NCBI GenBank assembly: GCA_004553545.1
Contig: SFLD01000002.1
Coordinates: 91,219 to 155,218, forward strand
Reading direction: 5' to 3'
DNA length: 64,000 nt
Source of the DNA: Clostridiales bacterium
GTDB taxonomy: Bacteria; Bacillota; Clostridia; Oscillospirales; Oscillospiraceae
Positions 31,853-39,042 of the stretch are shown here, piece by piece. A program made the translations under genes and the position numbers. The first letter of the stretch is position 1, and every line of letters starts with the position of its first letter. Below the pieces are notes generated by a model. That model was given only the letters and a program-made list of their open reading frames with translations, did no database searches and had not been told where the DNA came from.

Positions 31853-32442
31853 GGCCGCCCCTCTCGGAAGCAGGGGAGCCGCCGGAGGAGGGCGGCCATC
31901 CCCAGGCCTGCCGCCAGAGCCAGAAGCGACGTGAGCCAGACGGCGGGGAGGATATCGAAGGGGGTCCCGCAGCCCGCCGCCGCCCGGAGGGAGGCCACGG
32001 TGGCCGGGACCAGCTGGATGGAGGCGGTATTCAGCACCACCAGGAGGCAGAGCTCGTCACTGGCCACACCACCGGAGTTTTTTGCCATCCGGGCGGCGGC
32101 CTTCAGCCCCAGGGGCGTTGCGGCGTTCCCCAGGCCCAGAAGGTTCGCCGAGACGTTGGCGGAGACGGCGGAAAGGGTCTCCTCGTCCCGGCTGGCCCGG
32201 GGCAGAAGACGGCGGAGCAGGGGGCGGAAGAGACGGGCCAGCTTTCCGGCGAGGCCGGAGCGCTCCATCACCTCCATGACCCCCGTCCAGAGGCAGATCA
32301 CCCCCGCCATGGAGAGGCAGAGGGTCACCGCCGAGGCGGCCCCGGAGAGGGCGGCGGCGGACACCGTATCCAGTGTTCCGCCCAGGGCGCCGAAGAGCAC
32401 CGAGACCCCCACCATGCAGCACCAGAGGACCGTCATCGCCAA
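31849..32442 (-). CDS. spmA: Spore maturation protein A
   Basis: A 197-residue membrane protein of the same domain family, with GLGNAATPLGLKAAARM and LNTASIQLVPATVASLR typical of SpmA. It acts with SpmB in spore core dehydration. The start is a TTG at 32442 with GGGAGG at suitable distance, or an ATG two codons further. No forespore promoter could be assigned with confidence in the AT-rich upstream region. Confidence 0.92.
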   Translation of the reverse strand: MAMTVLWCCMVGVSVLFGALGGTLDTVSAAALSGAASAVTLCLSMAGVICLWTGVMEVMERSGLAGKLARLFRPLLRRLLPRASRDEETLSAVSANVSANLLGLGNAATPLGLKAAARMAKNSGGVASDELCLLVVLNTASIQLVPATVASLRAAAGCGTPFDILPAVWLTSLLALAAGLGMAALLRRLPCFREGRP

Positions 32443-32527
32443 AACGCATACCTCCCATTAAAAAATTGGAAATTCGAGCAAAAAGACCGGAAGCTGTGAA
32501 ATATTTTTAAATAATTGTCAAAAAAGG

Positions 32528-32556
32528 TTGAAAATTCTGGGGGAGTACAGTATGAT
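32528..32556 (+). promoter_or_regulatory. abrB-like gene promoter
   Basis: -35 TTGAAA (32528-32533) and -10 TATGAT (32551-32556), spacing 17 bp. The preceding 60 bases are very AT-rich. Confidence 0.75.
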
Positions 32557-32614
32557 ACTAACATGCCGGCCGAGCGGGGAAATTTTTTTCGGCCGGGGGG
32601 AAAGGAGCAAGGGA

Positions 32615-32857
32615 ATGAAATCGACCGGAATCGTGAGAAAGGTGGATGAGCTGGGACGCATCGTCCTGCCCATCGAGATGCGCCGCACGCTGGACATCGC
32701 CGAGAAGGACGCACTGGAAATCTATGTGGAGGGCTCTTCCGTCATTCTCAAAAAGTACCGTCCCAGCTGCATCTTCTGCGACGGCAGCAAGGACATCACC
32801 ATCTTCAAGGGCAAGAACGTCTGCCCCAAGTGCCTGAAGGAGCTCAAGAGTCTGTAA
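32615..32857 (+). CDS. AbrB-family transition-state regulator with zinc ribbon
   Basis: An 80-residue protein. MKSTGIVRKVDELGRIVLPIEMRRTLDI is the swapped-hairpin DNA-binding domain of AbrB/Abh/SpoVT. The C-terminus has CIFCD and CPKC, a four-cysteine zinc ribbon seen in clostridial AbrB. It likely governs stationary-phase or sporulation genes. The start follows AAAGGAG. It is monocistronic with its own promoter and terminator. Confidence 0.92.
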   Translation: MKSTGIVRKVDELGRIVLPIEMRRTLDIAEKDALEIYVEGSSVILKKYRPSCIFCDGSKDITIFKGKNVCPKCLKELKSL

Positions 32858-32869
32858 GGAAACGAAGAG

Positions 32870-32899
32870 AAAGAGAGACGCCGTCTGGCGTCTCTCTTT
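32870..32899 (+). terminator. abrB-like gene terminator
   Basis: A perfect 13-bp stem (AAAGAGAGACGCC and complement, loop GTCT), followed by TT. Confidence 0.88.
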
Positions 32900-32953
32900 T
32901 TGCGTTCGGCGGCGGGCTCGTGGTAGGACCAGCGCTACGTGGTATGACCGGTC

Positions 32954-33796
32954 TCAGCCCTCTTCGGAGAGTCGGAGGGCGGCGGCGTAGAGCTCGTTCC
33001 GGGGGAGGTCCGTGTGCTGGGCCACCTCCTTCACGGCGTCCTTGAGCTTTTCCCCCTCCTCCCGGCGGCGGAGGACCATGGCGGCGGCCTCCTCCAGGGA
33101 GATCCCGGCCTTCTCCCGCTGGGGAGCGCCCTCCAGCACCAGGACGAACTCGCCCTTGGGCTCCGTGACCTCGTAGTAGGCCGCGGCTTCGCCCAGGGTC
33201 ATGCGCAGGGTCTCCTCGTGGAGCTTGGTGAGCTCCCGGCAGAGGGAGAGGCGGCGGTCCGGGCCGAAGGCGTCCCGGAGGTCCGCAAGGGTGGCGCGGA
33301 GCTTGTGGGGGGCCTCATGGAAGAGCATGGTGCGTTCCTCCGTCTGAAGGGCGGCCAGGCGCTCCCGGCGCTCCTTCTTATTCATGGAGAGGAAGCCCTC
33401 AAAGCAGAACCGGCCCGTGGGGAGGCCGGAGACCGCCAGGGCGTTGACGGCAGCGCAGCAGCCGGGGATGGCGATGACCGGCACGCCGTTTTCCGCGCAG
33501 AGCCGCACGAGCCCCTCCCCGGGGTCGGAGACGGCGGGGGTGCCGGCGTCCGTCACCAGGGCGCAGCTCTCCCCGGAGAGGAGGCGCTGCAAAATGGCCT
33601 GCCCGGCGGAGGCCTGGTTGTGCTCATGGTAGCTGACCAGGGGCCTGTGGATGCCGAAGTGGTTCAGGAGCTTCAGAGAGACCCGGGTATCCTCCGCGGC
33701 CACGAAGTCTGCCTGCAGCAGGGTCTCCTGGGCCCGGGGGGAGAAGTCCCCCAGGTTGCCGATGGGGGTGGCGACGAGATACAGCGTTCCGCTCAT
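32954..33796 (-). CDS. rsmI: 16S rRNA (cytidine(1402)-2'-O)-methyltransferase
   Basis: A 280-residue tetrapyrrole-methylase-fold protein. GTLYLVATPIGNLGDFSPRA, AAEDTRVSLKLLNHFGI, LVTDAGTPAVSDPG and IPGCCAAVNALAVSGL are the RsmI signatures. It 2'-O-methylates C1402 of 16S rRNA with SAM. It overlaps the upstream methyltransferase by 4 bases; the pairing is common in Firmicutes. Confidence 0.94.
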   Translation of the reverse strand: MSGTLYLVATPIGNLGDFSPRAQETLLQADFVAAEDTRVSLKLLNHFGIHRPLVSYHEHNQASAGQAILQRLLSGESCALVTDAGTPAVSDPGEGLVRLCAENGVPVIAIPGCCAAVNALAVSGLPTGRFCFEGFLSMNKKERRERLAALQTEERTMLFHEAPHKLRATLADLRDAFGPDRRLSLCRELTKLHEETLRMTLGEAAAYYEVTEPKGEFVLVLEGAPQREKAGISLEEAAAMVLRRREEGEKLKDAVKEVAQHTDLPRNELYAAALRLSEEG

Positions 33797-34530
33797 AGGA
33801 TGGTATCCTCCGTTGATCGAAAATAGATGGCGTCCAGCTCGGGGGCGGGGGCGCCGTGGGCGTCCGTGAGGCGCAGGGGGGCTTCCCAGGCAAGGCCCGG
33901 TCTCCCGCCCCGGCGGGCCTCCAGCAGAAGAAGGGAGGGGGCGGCCCCGGGGCGCGGCTCCACCGCCCGCAGGCGCTTGGGTTCGAGACCGGCTTCCCGC
34001 AGGGCAGTGAGAAGGTCCGCCAGCCGCTCCGGCCGGTGGACGAGGCAGAAGCTGCCGCCCCAGCGGAGCAGGTACCCTGCCGCCCGGCAGAGCTCCGGCA
34101 GGGAGAGGGTATCCTCCGTCCGGGCCTGGCGGCGGGCGGGATCGGCGGGGGAGAGGCCCCGGGAGGGCGGGAAGTAGGGCGGGTTGGCCACCACCAGGTC
34201 AAAGCCCCCGGCGGGGAGCCTGCCCCGGAGGTCCCGGATGTCCAGGGTCTCGAAGACCGCCCGGTCCGCAAGGCCGTTTTCCGCTGCGCAGCGGCGGGCC
34301 AGGGTCATGGCCCGTTCCTCCCGGTCCACGCCGGTGAGGGAGAGCGAGCGCTGCCGCTGCAGCAGCAGGAAGCCCACAAGCCCCGTGCCGCAGCCGAGAT
34401 CGCAGACCCGGAGCCCGGGGCGCAGCCGGGGCAGGGCGGAGAGCAGGAAGCTGTCCGTCCCCGGCGGGAAGAGGGCATCGTCCCAGAGGAGGCGGAGACC
34501 GCCAGGGGCAAGCTCCTCCCAGTGCTCCAC
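33793..34530 (-). CDS. tRNA1(Val) (adenine(37)-N6)-methyltransferase-like protein
   Basis: A 245-residue class I methyltransferase. DLGCGTG (44-50) binds SAM and NPPY (116-119) marks an N6-adenine or related amino-methyltransferase, as in TrmN6/YfiC/YabB. TDSFLLSAL upstream is also family-typical. The likely target is A37 of a tRNA. The start is a GTG after GGGAGGG. It is first gene of a two-gene unit with rsmI. Confidence 0.88.
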   Translation of the reverse strand: MEHWEELAPGGLRLLWDDALFPPGTDSFLLSALPRLRPGLRVCDLGCGTGLVGFLLLQRQRSLSLTGVDREERAMTLARRCAAENGLADRAVFETLDIRDLRGRLPAGGFDLVVANPPYFPPSRGLSPADPARRQARTEDTLSLPELCRAAGYLLRWGGSFCLVHRPERLADLLTALREAGLEPKRLRAVEPRPGAAPSLLLLEARRGGRPGLAWEAPLRLTDAHGAPAPELDAIYFRSTEDTIL

Positions 34531-34612
34531 GGTGATCCCTCCCTTCCATCGTTTCTCCGCTCCATTCTAGCACAGGCCGGCCTGCGGCGCAATGGACAGG
34601 ATGGATGATCCG

Positions 34613-34650
34613 TGATTGAGAATGGATAATGGAGAATGCACAATAACAAT
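34613..34650. repeat. AT-rich degenerate repeat (GAGAATGGATAAT type)
   Basis: ATTGAGAATGGATAATGGAG followed by AATGCACAATAACAAT resembles the stretch at 20830-20867. It lies between the methyltransferase unit and the ferredoxin gene. Confidence 0.5.
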
Positions 34651-34661
34651 CAGGCAAACAA

Positions 34662-34691
34662 AAAGCACCGCAGGCGAACCTGTGGTGCTTT
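34662..34691 (-). terminator. Ferredoxin gene terminator
   Basis: A 13-bp stem with one G-T pair (AAAGCACCGCAGG opposite CCTGTGGTGCTTT, loop CGAA), followed by TTTG on the minus strand. Confidence 0.8.
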
Positions 34692-34706
34692 ATGTATCGG
34701 TTCAGA

Positions 34707-34877
34707 TTAGTCCTGAACGATGGCGCCGCTGGGGCAGGTATCCGCGCAGGAACCGCAGTCCAGGCAAGCACCGGCATCGATGACGAACTGGTCATCGCCC
34801 TGAGAGATGGCACCAGCGGGGCAAGCGTCCGCGCAAGCACCGCAGCTCAGACATGCAGAAGTGATCTTGTAGGCCAT
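34707..34877 (-). CDS. 2[4Fe-4S] ferredoxin
   Basis: A 56-residue clostridial-type ferredoxin. Two CX2CX2CX3CP motifs are present: CLSCGACADACP and CLDCGSCADTCP, each holding one [4Fe-4S] cluster. It carries low-potential electrons for anaerobic enzymes. The ATG at 34877 follows GGAGGTG; the longer start would put the binding site inside the gene. Confidence 0.95.
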   Translation of the reverse strand: MAYKITSACLSCGACADACPAGAISQGDDQFVIDAGACLDCGSCADTCPSGAIVQD

Positions 34878-35012
34878 GGGAAGCACCTCCATAAGAATTT
34901 GTTCCCTTATTCTAGCATACTATGCGAAAAAAGCAAGGTCTTTCCCATAGATTTTGCACGGAAATTTCGGGAAATCTTCGGCGGAATGCCGTTCATAAAT
35001 TGTTTACACAAA

Positions 35013-35029
35013 GGTCAGGGAAAGTCAAA
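35013..35029 (+). promoter_or_regulatory. CtsR box 1
   Basis: GGTCAGG GAA AGTCAAA follows the CtsR heptad direct-repeat pattern (GGTCAAA N3 GGTCAAA) with a weak first half. It lies upstream of the ctsR -35. Confidence 0.55.
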
Positions 35030-35039
35030 GATTTGGGTA

Positions 35040-35067
35040 TTGACATTTGCCGTTCTTGTGGTATACT
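35040..35067 (+). promoter_or_regulatory. ctsR operon promoter
   Basis: -35 TTGACA (35040-35045) and -10 TATACT (35062-35067), spacing 16 bp, flanked by CtsR boxes. Confidence 0.8.
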
Positions 35068-35081
35068 GGCGTCAGACAAAA

Positions 35082-35098
35082 GGTCAAAGATAGTCAAT
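35082..35098 (+). promoter_or_regulatory. CtsR box 2
   Basis: GGTCAAA GAT AGTCAAT matches the CtsR heptad repeat almost fully and lies just downstream of the -10. A further GTCAAAG follows at once. Binding here would block transcription of the operon until heat stress. Confidence 0.8.
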
Positions 35099-35145
35099 GT
35101 CAAAGAGAGACCGCTTCGGCGGACAGATAGAAGGAGATGGACGGC

Positions 35146-35601
35146 ATGGGAATTTCGGATCTCATCGCTCAGTTTTTACAGGAGAGCCTCAATGAGGCGG
35201 AGGACGGCGTGCTGGAGGTCCAGCGCAGCGATCTGGCCCAGCGCTTCAACTGCGTGCCCAGCCAGATCAACTACGTGATGACCACCCGCTTTTCCCCGGA
35301 GCACGGCTACCTTGTGGAGAGCCGGCGGGGCGGCGGCGGCTACATCCGCATCACCCAGGTGCGGACGGACCGGCAGACGCTCCTGATGCACGTCATCAAC
35401 AGTGTGGGCTCTGAGATGGATCTCCCCTCCGCCCGGGCCATCCTCACGAACCTGGTGCAGTCCGGGGCGCTGGAGGAAGGCGTTGCCCACGCCCTCTACA
35501 CCGCCATGGGCGAGCGGAGCCTGGCGGCGGTCCCCCGGGAGCGGCGCGCAGCCGTCCGGGCGGACATGATGAAGCAGGTCCTGCTCTTGCAGCTGGCCTG
35601 A
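35146..35601 (+). CDS. ctsR: Transcriptional repressor CtsR
   Basis: A 151-residue CtsR. The N-terminal winged helix includes QRSDLAQRFNCVPSQINYVMTTRFSPEHGYLVESRRGGGGYIRI; the RGGGG wing contacts DNA. The C-terminal dimerisation domain is complete. It represses class III heat-shock genes, here its own operon through the boxes above. The ATG at 35146 is 9 bases after AAGGAG; the ATG at 35137 directly abuts the site. Confidence 0.94.
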   Translation: MGISDLIAQFLQESLNEAEDGVLEVQRSDLAQRFNCVPSQINYVMTTRFSPEHGYLVESRRGGGGYIRITQVRTDRQTLLMHVINSVGSEMDLPSARAILTNLVQSGALEEGVAHALYTAMGERSLAAVPRERRAAVRADMMKQVLLLQLA

Positions 35602-35654
35602 TGTCCCAACAGTTTGTTTTCAAAAAAGTTTTTCGATAGATGGAGGAATGGATT

Positions 35655-36161
35655 ATGAAGTGCGAGAATTGCGGCAAGAATGAAGTGAGCTTCGTTTACC
35701 AGAGCAATATCAACGGCAAGCGGGAGGAGAAACACCTCTGCGCCGACTGCGCCCGGAAGCTGGGCTATGCCGACGGCATCCTGGCCCAGCAGCGGCGGAT
35801 GATGCGGGGCATGGAGAGCTTCTTTGACGACAGTTTCTTCGGCGGGAGCCTGCTGGGAGACTTCTTCGGAGAGCGGACGGCCCTGAACGGCCGCCGGAAC
35901 CGCTTCTTCGGGGAGGACCTCTTCGACGACTTCTTCCGGGAGATGCCTGCCCTTGGCAGCGGGACTCCGGAGGAGACGCCCAAGGCGGAGGAGAAGACCG
36001 TCAGCGAGGAGGAGAGCGGACACTTTGCCCAGATCCGCCAGCGCAACGCCCTGCGCCATGAGTTGAAGAAGGCCATCCACGAGGAGAACTTCGAGCGGGC
36101 GGCCGAGATCCGGGATGAGCTCCGCGCCATGGAAGGCAAGGACGAGAACAAGGCCAGCTAA
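35655..36161 (+). CDS. mcsA: McsA-like UVR-motif protein with one zinc-binding pair
   Basis: A 168-residue protein. An N-terminal CENCG and CADC pair could bind one zinc. The middle is Phe/Asp/Arg-rich (SFFDDSFFGGSLLGDFF and later FGEDLFDDFF), and the C-terminus is a UVR motif (LKKAIHEENFERAAEIRDELRAME). Full-length McsA of Bacillus has a second cysteine pair (CPKC...CSEC) that is absent here. McsA normally activates the arginine kinase McsB, which is missing from this operon. The ATG at 35655 follows TGGAGG at 8 bases. Confidence 0.85.
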   Translation: MKCENCGKNEVSFVYQSNINGKREEKHLCADCARKLGYADGILAQQRRMMRGMESFFDDSFFGGSLLGDFFGERTALNGRRNRFFGEDLFDDFFREMPALGSGTPEETPKAEEKTVSEEESGHFAQIRQRNALRHELKKAIHEENFERAAEIRDELRAMEGKDENKAS

Positions 36162-36261
36162 GGGGCCCATCCCCCGGCGGGCGGCTGCCTGCCGGGCGGG
36201 AAGAGAGCGCCGGAGACGGCGCGAGATGAAATCCCAATGTTAAGTTAAAGGAGATATCCTT

Positions 36262-38757
36262 ATGAATGAAAACAAGTTCACCCCCGGCGCGGAGGAAGTC
36301 CTGCGCCTTGCCCAGGAGGCGGCAGGGGAGCTGGGCCACGGCTACGTGGGCACCGAGCACCTGCTGCTGGGCCTCATGCGGGAGGAGGATGGCCTGGCCC
36401 ACGCCGTGCTGACGGAGGCCGGCCTCACCCCCGAGCTTTTGGAGGAGATCACCCGCCGCAGCGTGGGCGCCGGGTTCCCCGGCGGCAATCCCGCCCAGGG
36501 CCTGACCCCCAGAGCGAGAAGAGTGGTTGAGATCGCGGTGGAGGACGCCGTCCGGGGCGGGGCCGACGCCGTCGGCACCGAGCATCTGCTGGCCGGTATC
36601 CTGCGGGACGGCAGCAACATGGCGGTCCGCATCCTGCGGACCGCGGGCTGCGACGCCCGGCAGCTCTACTCCGCCCTGATGACGCAGCTCCAGTCCCAGC
36701 CCCGCGCCGCCAAGAGCGCGGCCAAGGCCGGGGAGCAGAGCGAGGGCGGAAAGACCCTCAGCGAGTTCACCCGGGACCTGACGGCGGACGCCAGAGCCTC
36801 CAAGCTGGACCCCGTCATCGGGCGGGACCAGGAGATCCAGCGGGTCATCCAGATCCTCTCCCGCCGGACCAAGAATAACCCCGTTTTGATCGGTGAGCCC
36901 GGCGTGGGCAAGACCGCCATCGCCGAGGGCCTTGCCCGGAAGATCGTGCTGGGCGACGTGCCCGAGGATCTGATGGACAAGCGCATCCTCTCCCTGGACC
37001 TCTCCGGCATGGTGGCCGGCACCAAGTACCGGGGCGAGTTCGAGGAGCGCATCAAGAAGGTCATGGAGGAGGCCCGGAAGGCCGGGAACGTCATCCTCTT
37101 CATCGACGAGCTCCATACCATCGTGGGGGCCGGCGGCGCCGAGGGCGCCGTGGACGCCGCCAACATCCTGAAGCCCGCCCTCTCCCGGGGCGAGATCCAG
37201 GTCATCGGCGCCACCACCCTCAACGAGTACCGCAAGTATATCGAGAAGGATGCCGCCCTGGAGCGCCGGTTCCAGCCCGTCACCGTGGGCGAGCCCAGCC
37301 AGGAGGCGACCCTGGAGATTTTGAAGGGCATTCGGGAGAAGTATGAGAAGCACCACAAGCTCCGTATCACCGACGAGGCCCTGCAGGCCGCCGTCTCCCT
37401 CTCCGCCCGGTATATCAACGACCGTTTCCTGCCGGACAAGGCCATCGACCTCATGGATGAGGCTGCCAGCCGGGTCCGCATGGAGACCGAGGAGCTGAGC
37501 CCCGAGCTCCGGAGCCTGGAGGAGAAGATCACCGCCCTGGTGAAGGACAAGGAGGCCGCCATCGCCGCCCAGGATTACGAGAAGGCCGCGAAGCTCCGGG
37601 ACATCGAGAAGGATTACCGGGAGCAGGTGGAGCTGGAGCGGGAGCGCCGCCGGAAGAATCCCAGCCAGCACCGCCCCGTCACCGAGGAGGATGTGGCTGC
37701 CGTGGTGGCCGGGTGGACCGGCATCCCGGTGACCCGCCTCAATGAGGACGAGGGCCAGCGGCTGCTGCACATGGAGGACATCCTTCATAAGCGCGTGGTG
37801 GGCCAGGACGAGGCCGTGAAGGCCGTGGCCCGTGCCATCCGCCGGGGCCGGGTGGGCCTGAAGGACCCCAAGCGCCCCATCGGCAGCTTCCTCTTCCTGG
37901 GTCCCACGGGCGTGGGCAAGACGGAGCTCTGCAAGTCCCTGGCGGAGGCCATGTTCGGCGATGAGAACGCCATGATCCGCATCGACATGTCCGAGTACAT
38001 GGAGCGGCACACGGTGTCCCGCCTGGTGGGTTCCCCTCCGGGATACGTGGGGCACGATGAGGGCGGCCAGCTTACCGAGAAGGTGCGCCGCAAGCCCTAC
38101 TCCGTGGTCCTCTTCGACGAGATCGAGAAGGCCCACGAGGATGTCTGGAACATCCTGCTGCAGATCCTGGACGACGGCCGCATCACGGACTCCCAGGGCC
38201 GGACGGTGGACTTCAAGAATACCGTCATCGTCATGACTTCCAACATCGGCGCCAAGGCCCTCACCGCCGCGGGCGGCAAGCTGGGCTTCTCCGCCGACGA
38301 GACCCATCCCGATGACGCGGCGGAGAAGGCCTTCCAGCAGGCCAAGGAGACCGTCCTTGCCGAGCTGCGCCAGACCTTCCGTCCGGAGTTTCTGAACCGC
38401 ATCGACGACATCATCGTCTTCCATGCCCTCACCGAGGGGGACATCGAAGAGGTGGCCCGCCGGATGCTGAAGACCGTCGCGGACCGCATGGAGGCCATGG
38501 GCATCCATCTGGACGCCGGCGACGAGGCCGTGAAGGAGCTGGCGAAGGAGGGCTTTGATCCCAAGTACGGCGCCCGTCCCCTGCGCCGGGCCATCCAGAA
38601 TCAGGTGGAGGACGCCGTGGCGGAGCGGATGCTGGAGGGCAGCCTGAAAGAGGGCGGCACCGCCAGACTCTCCGTTGCGGACGGAAAGCTCACCGTGGAG
38701 GCGGAGGCGCAGCCGGAAGCCGAGATCGGGGAGCCCCAGCCCGCCGAAGCCAAGTAA
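36262..38757 (+). CDS. clpC: ATP-dependent Clp protease ATPase subunit ClpC
   Basis: An 831-residue AAA+ unfoldase. Two N-terminal Clp_N repeats (about 1-145) are followed by the first ATPase with GEPGVGKT near 211, a UVR motif near 420-455 (DKEAAIAAQDYEKAAKLRDIE) and the second ATPase with GPTGVGKT near 547. It unfolds substrates for ClpP. Third gene of the CtsR operon, it follows mcsA directly with only a 100-bp gap and an AAAGGAG site. Confidence 0.96.
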   Translation: MNENKFTPGAEEVLRLAQEAAGELGHGYVGTEHLLLGLMREEDGLAHAVLTEAGLTPELLEEITRRSVGAGFPGGNPAQGLTPRARRVVEIAVEDAVRGGADAVGTEHLLAGILRDGSNMAVRILRTAGCDARQLYSALMTQLQSQPRAAKSAAKAGEQSEGGKTLSEFTRDLTADARASKLDPVIGRDQEIQRVIQILSRRTKNNPVLIGEPGVGKTAIAEGLARKIVLGDVPEDLMDKRILSLDLSGMVAGTKYRGEFEERIKKVMEEARKAGNVILFIDELHTIVGAGGAEGAVDAANILKPALSRGEIQVIGATTLNEYRKYIEKDAALERRFQPVTVGEPSQEATLEILKGIREKYEKHHKLRITDEALQAAVSLSARYINDRFLPDKAIDLMDEAASRVRMETEELSPELRSLEEKITALVKDKEAAIAAQDYEKAAKLRDIEKDYREQVELERERRRKNPSQHRPVTEEDVAAVVAGWTGIPVTRLNEDEGQRLLHMEDILHKRVVGQDEAVKAVARAIRRGRVGLKDPKRPIGSFLFLGPTGVGKTELCKSLAEAMFGDENAMIRIDMSEYMERHTVSRLVGSPPGYVGHDEGGQLTEKVRRKPYSVVLFDEIEKAHEDVWNILLQILDDGRITDSQGRTVDFKNTVIVMTSNIGAKALTAAGGKLGFSADETHPDDAAEKAFQQAKETVLAELRQTFRPEFLNRIDDIIVFHALTEGDIEEVARRMLKTVADRMEAMGIHLDAGDEAVKELAKEGFDPKYGARPLRRAIQNQVEDAVAERMLEGSLKEGGTARLSVADGKLTVEAEAQPEAEIGEPQPAEAK

Positions 38758-38766
38758 AGAGCGTGG

Positions 38767-38799
38767 AACCGCCCCAGGCGAAAGCCTGGGGCGGTTTTT
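38767..38799 (+). terminator. Terminator of the ctsR operon
   Basis: A 13-bp stem (AACCGCCCCAGGC and complement, loop GAAA) followed by TTT, about 10 bases after the clpC stop. Confidence 0.9.
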
Positions 38800-38951
38800 G
38801 CTCTCCTGGCAGGGGGAGAGGGCTTGGGTGGATGGCATCCGGGGCTTTGATTTTTCTATCAGGAGCCTGATGGGCCACGCCACCTGGGGTTGGACGGGGG
38901 ACGAGGGGCGGCACGCCGGGGGCATCGTGCGCTGCGGGGGGCGGCACCCTC

Positions 38952-38980
38952 TTGCTTTCTTTCCGGATTCCGGGTACAAT
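38952..38980 (+). promoter_or_regulatory. Promoter of the 609-residue membrane protein gene
   Basis: -35 TTGCTT (38952-38957) and -10 TACAAT (38975-38980), spacing 17 bp. Confidence 0.65.
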
Positions 38981-39042
38981 AAAAGTATAAACCGGACGGT
39001 GGGGCATTTCCGCCCCGGGCCGGGAGATAAAGGAGAAAAACT

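Noticed and set aside
32919..32949. Direct repeat CGTGGTAGGACC / CGTGGTATGACC
   Set aside because: Only two 12-base copies, 11 of 12 identical, in the 3' gap between convergent genes; too short to call an element or CRISPR unit.
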